A DNA stretch of 64,000 bases, from assembly GCA_030248135.1 (NCBI GenBank), contig JASANC010004227.1:124001-188000 (forward strand), written 5' to 3'. Source of the stretch: Theristus sp. LFF4_11 (Eukaryota; Nematoda; Chromadorea; Monhysterida; Xyalidae). The position numbers and the translations under genes were made by a program. Positions 45,914 to 56,603 of the stretch are shown here, one piece after another (position 1 is the first letter of the stretch; each line of letters opens with the position of its first letter). Under the pieces are notes generated by a model that had not been told where the DNA came from, ran no database searches, and was given only the letters and a program-made list of their open reading frames with translations.

Positions 45914-45998
45914 ATGCGCCCGGCGACGTGGCTGTCCGTGTGCGGCGTCCACTCACTGCTGTGCGCCATCACGTTCCTGTTCCATCATATCCGACCAT
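45914..45998 (+). other. candidate signal-peptide exon for receptor gene 1
   Basis: ATG followed by 28 codons of signal-peptide character (Trp-Leu-Ser-Val-Cys..., Leu-Leu-Cys-Ala-Ile-Thr-Phe-Leu-Phe) and a strong donor gtgagt in phase 1. Phase 1 is what exon 2 requires in all four receptor genes. Splicing to an acceptor ending at 49861 in gene 1 keeps the frame, leaves an exon of exactly 140 bases (as in genes 2 and 3), and gives a 620-residue subunit. The intron would be 3.9 kb. Alternatively it belongs to gene 2 or to an unseen gene. Confidence 0.5.
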
Positions 45999-48900
45999 GT
46001 GAGTCGCACGTTCGCTTTTCCATGAATTTAGGGCATTCCAATGTTCTTGGAGGCTGTGTTGAACGGCAAATCCGCTGTTAAACAGACGACGTACGTTCTT
46101 TAGTGAGCCGATACTGATCGGTGATTTGAAAGATTCGAAATGTGTGACCTGTTTACGGTTTAATAACGAATTTACGTGTTTGCACAAAAGCCACACTGAA
46201 GATTGCAAAAAATTTAATAGCAAACATGGTTGCACGCCTGCTGGCACGCATAGTCTCAACTTGAAAATTTCAACACATCTTTAAAAAGAATTCTTTCAAA
46301 TTTCTCATGCTGTATTTTGTATATTTTGTAATTTGCTTGTTTTTACCACTGTTTATTTTTTTCTGCATATTTGGATTGTTTAAAATCGTTGTCCATATGT
46401 ATTTTGCAATTTCTGCTACATCATGTTTTTTTGAATATGTGTGGCGTTATTATTGTCATTATCGTTTACACATTTTTGGTATGACCATTGTCTTATCATT
46501 GTTTGTGCAATGAAGTATTTGTAATTTGTAATGGAGAAGAAGAGACTTGGGTGTTCATCCGTTTTCGAAATCTGGTAAGTATTACAACATTTTTCATTTT
46601 TTTGAATGCATTAATTTTTAATCAAACTATTCTGTTTTGTTATGCCAGAACGGAACAGTTAGTTTTCCGCGTTCTCCAACAAAATTCTTCACTTGCATGT
46701 TTTGTCATGAATGCCGGTATGAAAATGGGGTTTATTTTCGTCTGGTGGGATTACAGCTTTAGCATTATCATTTATTTTGTGCCACCATAACCAAGAACAT
46801 TATGCTCAGTCGGTAACACTAACCTTGGGTTTTAATTTGGAGCATTTAATGTTGTTACTTTTTTAATCAAGCTAAGAAAACAAATCTAAATCATGTCCCT
46901 AGTGTGTGCAGATTTTTTATTCTGTTGCTTCCGTTTTTTTCAGTTTGTAATTTTTTACTGTTTTTACCGGAGATTTTATTTGCTGTCTGTTTGATTGACG
47001 CGCCGTGCCGCCCACACAATTCCTATACCTAACGTTGTTCGTTTGTGCATTCAGTTTCTAATCGTGCCAATGCTTTAAACAAATCAATCCTTCTTGTACG
47101 TAAAATACATAGAAGGTTGTTGAATACCAAAGCTTATTGGCTAATGCAGTTGCACATGAAGCCCCGCACATGCATGTAACAAATCACTTTTTAAATGCAT
47201 TATTTGTCAAAAAGTCATGTTATTTACTGGTCAAAACGAAAAAACCGAACAAAGAAGCAAAATTTTTATGTATGCAGCACTATCAATCACAGCTACATGC
47301 GTTGCAGCTATCCCTGGCCAAATAATTTATGATTGAGCTCTAATTGTATTTTTGACCAACTTTTCTGAAACGATGTGTTCTCATAAGCATGAATCTACGT
47401 CTTTAGTGCCTCAAATGCAAAAAAGCTTACACGATAAAATGTTTGAAAAGTCGAACGGAAAACGCAACTTTAGATAATTTTTGGTTTTGGCTTGGTGAAT
47501 TTCCACTGATTGTGGCAACACGTAGTTCCTGCTAATTCCAGTCATGTCTAAAAATGAGCTTCATCATAAAAAGTACAGGAAGAAACCCAACAATATCCGG
47601 CAACTTATAAATAATGTCGAAATATTCATATAAATTCGTCCCCTGTCGCAACTTTTTTTAAAATCCACTCTGGGCCAACATCTGTAGTGCATGGAGCGCA
47701 TTCTCAATTGTGCCACAAAAAAGTGAAAAACGGACAAGTTTTATCAGTTCAGTTGCTATTCGTCCGTGTGCGTCCCCGATGCATCCAGGCGCACACAGTT
47801 GAGTGCATGTTTCTTTGGTTTCCTTTCTTTGATACCAACCAAGATGGATCGATTGAGAGAGCGGCGTCAGAAAAAGTGGGCGCGCCTTATAGTTTATGTA
47901 CGGTTGAGCAGGCCCGGCCACATCCGCCAACGGGGACGGCAAGCTCTTCCACGCTGTGCTGTACAGTCGCGTCGTGCGCCACAACTTCAATTTCAAACAG
48001 GAATATACGTAGCAGGACAGGAGGACCAAAAACTGTGGTGTCTTCTTGTGCTGTTCGCCGCACACAGCACGCCTGGTGTGGAATAAAACGAGTCTCTGGT
48101 TAAATCGTGCCTGATCGCGTGAATTCGTGGCAAAGCGGTGCTGCGCACTCATCTCTGGGCGTCTGGTCTGTGTGACGCATGGCAAGCTTTTTGGCAAAGA
48201 AAAGCCTTAGATAGATAAGACCAGTCGTGCATGCGCGTGCGGCGCTCTTCGAAAGTAACGCTGCGTCTTAAGCAAAGAATAAATGACCGCACTGTTTGAG
48301 ACACGCGGATACAATGTGTTGTGAGTGTTTTGAAGTGGAAACAAACACTGCGCGGCATGCGTTTGCCCATCTCGTCACGGACTGCAGTGACATGCATTGT
48401 CGGAGCGTTCTTTTGTTGCGGAAAACTTCTGTGTATCATCGCATACATACGTACATGTGTGTGCCATCATCTTCTTAAGTTCATTAGTAATTGGAACTTG
48501 TAGCTGAGTAAATTGTAGCTTAGAAGCTGCTTGAAAATTCAAACTTTTATAGATATTTTTATCATTTTAGTGTATTTTATAGATATTTTTTATCATTTTT
48601 ATAGTGTATTATCTCTTTTTAAAAACGATAAAATAACGCATACGCAGAGCGAAATGCATCTACATTAGCGTTGAACAAGTTGTATGTCTTGCACCAAGCT
48701 GACATTTGAAAAAAAGCCGCTTCAGCACTTTGCAACAACGCACATGCGAGTGTACTCATTTGACTGTAACATGCGTGATCGACAGTGCCAAAAATATAAG
48801 CACGAAATGCCTATGAGTGGCCTTTGCCGTTGAAGCAGCAGCATTGGCATGTTTGGGTGTCAGCAGCCATGCATACTCAGTGGCATACAATGTAGCAAGC

Positions 48901-49542
48901 ACTTGAAGCAAGCAGCTTACATGGATCAGCGTCTTTAAGCTCCATCGATGGCGAATAAAATGATGAGCGCGTGCGTGCGTCCACGCGGCAGTGAGACACA
49001 CTTGCCGCAGCGCCGTTGCCGCACTGAGAAAAGGCTTGAAAGAAAGGAAACACTTCAATGTTTCTTCTAGTTTCTTCTCTCTCATCTGTGCATGCATATC
49101 AAAGCGCGCTCGAATTGGTTTTTGTGTATTTATTATCTTTCCAGTTCTTTGTTTGCACACAGGCTTTGTATGTTAGGTACATACAATACACTTCCAGCAA
49201 AAGACTTCCATTTCAATTCGAGTGAGCTTTGCGAATCATGTTAATCGTCGTCATTCAATGGATTAGCCAGACACTAACTGAAATATTGTTCTGTTCACGT
49301 TTGATTTTATTCGTTATGAAGGGCGTTTCAAAAAAGTATGGTAACTTTGAATATTCCCCCTTGAACTGATGACGCGACCAGACGAAATGGTGTAAAAATG
49401 TACAATATTTACTCACATAAAATATGTAGACTGTACGGTTCGCTTCAGCGAAAGCGTTGAATTTTCATGCTTCAATTCACTTCGGCGGAAAAGCAAGTTC
49501 AGTGAAAATATGATCTTTTGACATCGGTCAGTTCAAGAACAA
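45999..49542. other. no gene seen; possibly intron 1 of receptor gene 1
   Basis: AT-rich. It contains a 33-base tandem duplication (tttatagatattttttatcatttt) at about 48545-48611 and a mariner-end-like gggcgtttcaaaaaagtatgg at about 49320. Open frames at 47658-48197 and 48756-49160 on the minus strand have no family motif. Confidence 0.4.
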
Positions 49543-52117
49543 ATGGAGTTCAACCTGCTGCTGCTATTCGCTACTTGGATGACTAACGGTTCCTCGGCGA
49601 ATAAGCGCGACATTCTCCAACTCGAGACCCTGCTGGATTCGTTGCTACACGGGACTTCTTCACCTTCTGGCTATTCAATTTTCCTCGCAGTAGTTCAGAA
49701 TAACCGTCGCTTTAGTGCCTTGAACGATTTGCATCGGTCATCGGACGATGCAACAGCAGAACATCATCGCAGCAAAAGAACAGCCCACAAGAGCGACAGC
49801 CGCTATTCGCAGCACGGATATCATGTGCATCACGGCGGTCTATTGCATTCGGATGCATCAGCGGGATTGATGGATGATGAAGAGCGATTGATCATCGACA
49901 AGTTTCGTGGCTACAACAATCTGATTCGCCCCGTGCAAAACATCAGCGTCGCTCCCATTCAAGTTCAGTTTGGCATGGCAATGATCCTGCTCATAAACGT
50001 GGTGAGTAATATGGCAACATTTGTGCATGAAAGCTCGCCACGTTTTATGACTACAATTTTAAGGTAAAATGGGAGTTTTATAATGCAGGATGAGAAGAAT
50101 CAAATAATGCAGACGAATGTTTGGTTGACACTAAAGTGGAGCGACTATCAAATGCGCTGGAAACAACGGGATTACGGTGGAATACAAACGATTCGCGTAC
50201 CTCCTGATAAAGTGTGGATTCCCGACGTCGTGCTGTTTAACAAGTCTGTCATGATGCAACAATCTTTGTTGCCCGAATTTCTTTACACCAAACATGCTGA
50301 TGCTTCTAATTAATTTAGTGCTGACGGCAACTACGAAGTGTCCTTTCATAGCAATGTTGTGATCAACAATCGCGGCGAAATGCTGTGGGTGCCACCGGCA
50401 ATTTACAAAAGCAGCTGCAGGATTGATGTCGAATTTTTTCCGTTTGACGAGCAAGTGTGCACCATGATTTTCGGTTGGTAACGCTTAGCTTCATATGGGT
50501 TTAGACTTAATATGTTATTTGTTGTTTGAGCGGCAAAAAAGAACATTCCTTGTACCAAAATTATGTATAACAGGTTCATGGACGTATAACCGCAACGAAG
50601 TGCAGCTACGTTGGTACAACAACAAGGCGATTGTCGAACTGAATGACTACCAGTATAGCGGCATTTGGGATATAATGGACGCACCCGGTTCTTTGCAGAA
50701 AGGCAACGCCCGCGTGCACTTTGATATCATGATTCGTCGAAAAACATTGTTCTATACAGTGATTCTGATCATTCCTACCGTTCTGATGGCCTTTCTCAGC
50801 ATGATGGTTTTCTATTTGCCAGCCGACTGCAGCGAAAAGATCACCTTAGCCATCTCGATACTGTTGGCGTTGGTCGTGTTCCTGCTACTGGTGTCAAAAA
50901 TTCTACCACCCACCTCCGATACAATTCCATTGATGGCCAAATATCTGTTGATGACGTTTGTCATGAACATTATTACGATCTTAATCACCGTCATTATCAT
51001 AAACATCTATTTTCGTGGCCCAACCACTCATCGCATGCCACACGCCGTGCGAGTGCTGTTTCTTAGTGTACTGCCAAAACTGGTCATGATGCAACGACCG
51101 AAACGGACGCCTCTTTGGAACGGTTTCTATCCAGAAGACTACGACGCTACGGCCGGTGAAATTGTCGAGCAAAGCATGGTGCTGCCGGCCTTGCAGGCGA
51201 CAATGGCGCCGTTCTATGGACCAGCGGCCGAAGTTGGCGCTGATCACCAACACTCCTCGGGGACCAACCATTCATTGAATCGAATAAACGAACAGAGCAG
51301 CAATAAATCAACAGATCACTTCAAATTAAATGGTTCAAAAAAGAAACTGATTAACTCGGATTCCGCAAGTGAGAATCGCCGTGCTGATCAACAAAAGCGC
51401 ATCAAGAGATCACAAAATTATCATAACAAAACTCGTCATCATCCGAATTGTCGCATTCAAAGTTCTGGAGTGCTTTATGCTGCGACAACGACAACAGACG
51501 GAACAACCAGTGGTTCTGGCTCAGAAACGGCAACCTTCAAACGGCACAGACATCATTATTTTGGAGACTCGAACGACGAAGACGTGATGTTCTCAGCCTC
51601 TAACGGCAACTTACTGCTAATGGACCCAGCGACAACTTCAGCAACAGCAGCGAAACTGGGAAAGCAAGCGAAACGCGCCATTGCTGCAGTCGAGTACATC
51701 ACAAATCATTTGAAACAAGACGATGAGCATAAAAAGGTGGGATTTGCTAAAAAAATATTTTAAGTCAGTGAATTTGCTGAGGTCCGTTGCCGTTGAACAA
51801 AGAGTAAAAATGCTCCAAATAGTAAAATCAATGGTTGCGCGGCTTTTGTCCGGTTTTTAAAGCTTGTTGAAAAGATTAGCATCAATCAAATCATTGTTAT
51901 ATTTGACAAACATAATAACGGGCATTAAACAGTACATGAAGTAAACTTGCAGACACGTGACGATTGGAAGTACATGGCGATGGTGATTGATCGATTAATG
52001 TTGTACGTGTTCTTCGGGGTTACCCTTGGCGGAACTGTGGCAATGATTGTTGTTGCACCGAATGTTTTTACTTTTGTTGATCAAAAAGAAATTATTGATC
52101 GCCTGACAACCGCCTGA
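49543..52117 (+). CDS. nicotinic acetylcholine receptor subunit, non-alpha (cluster gene 1)
   Basis: Exons 49543-50001, 50089-50243, 50319-50473, 50574-51736 and 51953-52117 give 698 residues. This is a pentameric ligand-gated cation channel subunit. The ATG begins a signal-like leader; then come [16 protein letters not shown], the [11 protein letters not shown] loop, and the Cys-loop [15 protein letters not shown] (about 238-252). M1-M3 follow, with M2 reading [16 protein letters not shown]. Next is a His/Ser/Thr-rich intracellular loop of about 190 residues ending in [14 protein letters not shown], and M4 in the last exon. Loop C lacks the adjacent cysteines of alpha subunits, so it is of the UNC-29/LEV-1/ACR-2/ACR-3 type and would need an alpha partner for acetylcholine. 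Exon 4 fuses what are two to four exons in the sister genes. The N-terminus is uncertain: an alternative exon at 45914 would skip the first 319 bases. Confidence 0.9.
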
Positions 52118-52858
52118 ATTTTTTTTATTGTTGTTGAACTGAGTGTTCATGTCTATTTTCAGAAAAAATACACCTGTAACTATGTGAGCATGTGTCTAAA
52201 CAAAAAAACTTGAAAAACTCAATAATCTTATTTGTGACTGAAGAAAACCGCCTTATCTATACACAGATCCTTTTGTTTGCCATTTAACTCCAAAAACTGT
52301 CGAATCATTCATAAAGTAAAAAATGTAATGGGTATTTCGACTTATTTGACGTAAAGCAATTTGCTCAATTGCGTTCTTGCGTTAACTTGTCTGTAGATTG
52401 TTTGCAGTGTTTAATTTGTTTTTTGGATTGTCCTTTATTTTTGAAAATTGTTTTCATAACTGGTGATTTTAATGCTATGGGTTTAGTTCAGTTTAGTGAG
52501 TATTCTCCCGTCTCTTTTGTTGAGCGGTAATATTCTCGGCACGCGGATGCGTCGAAAATAATAAACAGCACGTGTCAAAGCAATTTTTGATTTAAACTGA
52601 AGTATTGTTTATTTGAATTTAATTCAATACAAAGGTATTGTTGCAAACACTACGAACCTGTTGTTTCTAAAAGGAGCACATAAATGAATATGCAGCTTTA
52701 CTTTAAAGCATGACGTTGGGAGTAACTGTAGAAAGCATCAGTAATATTAAATTAAAAACCTACAAGTGTGTTTGCATGAATGGGACATAACTATATAATT
52801 AACATTCTATTTGTATAATAAATAACTGTTGTTATTATCAAGTGCATTCTTTATGCAG
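52118..52858. other. spacer between receptor genes 1 and 2
   Basis: AT-rich. It should hold the gene 1 3' UTR and the missing first exon of gene 2, but I see no convincing signal-peptide exon ending in phase 1. Confidence 0.4.
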
Positions 52859-55850
52859 CTGTCAGCTCGGAGCACGAGGAGCGCCTTATCACCGAACTTT
52901 TCACTGGTTACAACTCACTTATCCGGCCGGTTCATAACGTGTCCTCTGGGCCTGTTAATGTCGCCTTCAGCCTAGCTATGATTCTGCTGATCAATGTGGT
53001 ATGTTTTTACAAAGCGTATGGTATATTGTTCAGCTTCTCATTTTCTGTCGTTTACGAAATGTTTTTGTACGTAGCTTTTGTTTCAAGGTAGAGCTGGTTG
53101 AGTAATAATTGCAGGACGAAAAAAATCAAATAATGCAAACCAACGTATGGCTTACAATGAGATGGTTTGATTATCAAATGATTTGGAATCCTCGTGATTA
53201 CGGAGATATAAAAACAATCAGAGTTCCACCAGACAAAGTTTGGCTGCCCGACATTGTCCTTTTCAATAAGTAAGTATCGTTTTTATATTATACAAATTTA
53301 ATTGCCCTAACAATATTGTAAACGTCATAAACATGCAACCGAATACACTACAGTGCTGACGGTAACTACGAAGTGTCGTTCTATTCAAACGTAGTCATTG
53401 ACTACCGAGGCTCAATGCTTTGGGTGCCACCGGCCATCTACAAAAGCAGCTGCACCATAGATGTCGAGTACTTTCCGTTTGATGGTGCGAATTGATGCTT
53501 TTCAAGTTCATCGAGCACTCTTTCAAGATTAAAAAAATTCAGTCCACACAAAAAATGTGAAATTAAAACTCATTGAAATTTTTCAGAACAAGAATGTTCT
53601 ATGATATTTGGCTCGTGGACATTCAACGAAGACGAAGTTCAGATTGATTATTTAGATGCAAAGTCCCAAGTCGAATTGAACGACTATAGCTACAGTGGTA
53701 TTTGGGATATTATTCAAGCACCAGGCGATCTAATCAAGAAACGCTCTAAGATTGCATATCGAATAACAATACGCAGGTGTTTTTTGTTTGTTGATTACAT
53801 TTTGCTTTTTTTAATTGTTAGTGAGCATTACAACACCTTTTCGTGAATATTTTGGTACATAAACAATAGAAAAACAAAGATCTCTTAGTATTCGAACATT
53901 CCCATTTAGGTTCAGGCAAAAAATATTTGCAGTTGAATTCTTTGAAAGATAAAATAATATGATCCTAAGTGATGTTTTAATGGTGTGCCCATGTGATTTC
54001 GTATTCCAGTAGAGTTTGAAAAAAGTCTGTGAAAGCAAAACCTAACAGTTTACGACAAGGGTAGCTGATTTGATACACTATGTTTCTTTAAACCTGTCAC
54101 ATGTTTCAGAAGAATACCGTGCCAGCGGAAAAGAGAAAGAAAGGAATCTGGTTGGAAAGATAATTTAGTTACAAATGTGGGTGATTTTAACTTAAACCGA
54201 ACCCTGTTGATTCTTCTTAAATTAAAAGCTTAGCGTGCTCTGTATTCTGCAAAAAACCAACAGGTTTAAAGAAACATACTATTCCAAATTAATTTAAAAA
54301 AACTTTTTACGTTTTTATGATTATCTTTATTTATTTTACAGGAAGACACTGTTTTACACAGTGATCTTAATCATTCCAACGGTTCTAATGGCGTTCCTCA
54401 GCATGATGGTCTTTTATTTACCCGCGGAGGCGAACGAGAAAATCACGCTGGCCATTTCTATTTTGCTGGCTCTTGTCGTGTTTCTACTGCTTGTTTCGAA
54501 AATTCTTCCTCCAACGTCAAGCACTATTCCACTGATGGCCAAATATCTCTTACTAACATTCGTCATGAATATTATCACGATTCTTGTGACGGTTGTAATA
54601 ATTAATGTATATTTTCGTGGACCTACTACTCACCGGATGCCGAACTGGGTGCGCGTAATCTATTTACGGTATTTGCCACGGTTACTGATGATGCAGCGAC
54701 CAGAGCAAAAACCATTATTGACGCCTAGTGAACGGTATGAAATGCAGGTAAAAAGATATACTGTATACAGTGGCAGCCAAAAGTTTGGAAACCCCTGCGT
54801 GCGCTGCATATCGCTCATTTTTGCGTTGTTACTACGCACACAAGCAAATATTTTTGATTTTTGGAACAAGCAATTGTTGTGTTCATAAAAACAAATCTGG
54901 CATGTGTTGGGGTGAGACGCATAATGAAAGCACGCAAATACCACCGCACGCACACGCGCGCATGGGGTTTCCAAACTTTTGGCCGCCACTGTACATACAC
55001 TGTAGTTTCGTATTTGCTGTACATGTCTAGTTAATGCGCTTTAATCAAAATTAGATTTACCGTATTCTTATTGAAATCTTGCAGCACTCAACACATAATG
55101 CCAATACAGTCAGTGGTGTGCCGTCTGCTCCCGGGCGAGGTGGGGGAGTCAGTTTTGGTTCAGCCCTTAACCACCATGTTCGTCCAGGACAACTGATCGA
55201 AATGACCACCGTCACTCATCACCCGTATTGCACACATGCACGGACACCCATCATTGGCAACAACTACAATATTGGCAATAACACATCCGATAGTCATAAA
55301 ACTACGGGCCGATCAAACCACAGTAACAGCAACGAGCATGATGTCAATCACCAAAAGAAACAAGCGCAACCACAAAATTACACCGCAGCCGATGATTGCA
55401 ATCACAACAGCCATGCTGATATTGGCATAACCGGAGGCACGCTGGAGCTGGCCGCAAACTATCTTAGTGCTGACAGTTTTCGGGCGGTTGAGGCAATTGA
55501 ATATATCACTGAGCACTTAAAACAGGATGACCAATATCGAAAGGTATTGGTATTACACATTGTTTCGTTTTCTTATTCCTATAACGGTCTGACCATTTTA
55601 TTTCACCATATCCGATGTTAAGAATTGCCTGCTTGTCACTTGAAAAAAGTATGAAAATTTTCAGATTCGTGACGATTGGAAATACGTAGCAATGGTTATC
55701 GATCGTCTTCTGTTGTACATATTTTTTGGTGTCACCTTAGGCGGCACACTTGGCATTTTATTGAGCGCACCAAATGTCTTCAAATATGTTGATCAAAAAG
55801 AAGTGATCGACCGATTGACTGCAAGCTTGCAGTCGACTGATTACTTTTAA
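52859..55850 (+). CDS. nicotinic acetylcholine receptor subunit, non-alpha (cluster gene 2), 5' exon not found
   Basis: Exons 52859-52998, 53115-53269, 53354-53484, 53587-53776, 54342-54747, 55085-55543 and 55665-55850 give about 555 residues of the mature subunit. It starts in phase 1 at [17 protein letters not shown]. It has the [11 protein letters not shown] loop, a Cys-loop split by an intron ([11 protein letters not shown] / EQEC), the loop-C region [12 protein letters not shown] without paired cysteines, and M2 [16 protein letters not shown] identical to gene 1. The intracellular loop is Asn/His-rich and ends in [15 protein letters not shown] before M4. It is the closest relative of gene 1. 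The signal-peptide exon must lie upstream and is not identified. A TA-flanked MITE sits in the M3-loop intron. Confidence 0.88.
54768..54991. mobile_element. Tc1-type MITE (224 bp) in a gene 2 intron
   Basis: Terminal inverted repeats cagtggcagccaaaagtttg and its near-perfect inverse ending ggccgccactg, with TA at 54766-54767 and 54992-54993. The interior is an imperfect palindrome (accccTGCGTGCGC / GCGCGCATGGGG). It starts 21 bases after the splice donor. Confidence 0.88.
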
Positions 55851-56603
55851 AGCGATTACACAATTTTTCTTAAAGAAAAAGTTGAAATGTTGCGGTTTAT
55901 GTGGAACTGCGAGATAGCAACAAAAACAAAAGCATTCAGAATGTTTGACAAAAATTACATGTGGGAAATATTCCATCAACCATTGCCTATTTTTTTAATT
56001 GAGCACGATATTTTGTTGATGTTTATACGGTGCAAATAAAGAAGATCAGAATAAGTTGGACAAAAAATCTTGATTGGTTTTATCATATTAATTTTCTGCT
56101 ATACAAATCGCAATTTATTGTGGAACTGCACTGCCATTGTTGTTAATTGCCCAAATCTGTCTCTCGTCTGGTTTGTCTTGTGTGTACCACGTTTTTGCTG
56201 ATATTTCAATCAGACATAACATCCCGTCTGTGCTGGTCATCATTTTTATTGGGCTTTGCCTTGTGCTGACGAGCCTGAGGGCCCGCGATATGCGCTTGCC
56301 AGGTGAAACCGCAAGAAACAGTGCTTGCACAGTTGTAATTATTCGTTGCTTTTGCAATGCGACACAACGTTGCGTTGAGTATGTGCGTTTTTGTGATTTG
56401 CTTTTGCAACCGTCCATCGAACAGATGCAAATTTGTTAGTGTTCATTTATTTTTTGCACTATTTTTTGCATTCACCGCCTTTTGTATGATCATGCGCAGC
56501 GAGCCGCTTTTAATTCAACGCTGATCATGGTGCTTATTGCTGTTTGTTGTCTACATCACAATTGTAATGTTAATTGGTCACAATGTTTAATAATCGTTAA
56601 CAG
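55851..56603 (+). other. spacer with probable first-exon segment of receptor gene 3
   Basis: aataaa at 56035-56040 is a likely polyadenylation signal for gene 2, 185 bases after its stop. At about 56214-56302 a hydrophobic Val-Leu-Val-Ile-Ile-Phe-Ile-Gly-Leu-Cys-Leu stretch ends in donor gtgaaa in phase 1. It joins in frame to exon 56604 and looks like the signal peptide of gene 3. No in-frame ATG precedes it in the same exon. Confidence 0.5.

Noticed and set aside
52486..52531. Possible first exon for receptor gene 2 (short ATG frame ending before gtaata)
   Set aside because: It joins in phase only to an alternative acceptor and has no hydrophobic signal-peptide core.
56019..56029. An 11-base ATG exon that would complete the signal peptide of receptor gene 3
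   Set aside because: It gives a closed frame (56019-56029 joined to 56214-56302), but the donor gtgcaa is weak and the site overlaps the likely polyadenylation signal of gene 2. Too speculative to annotate.
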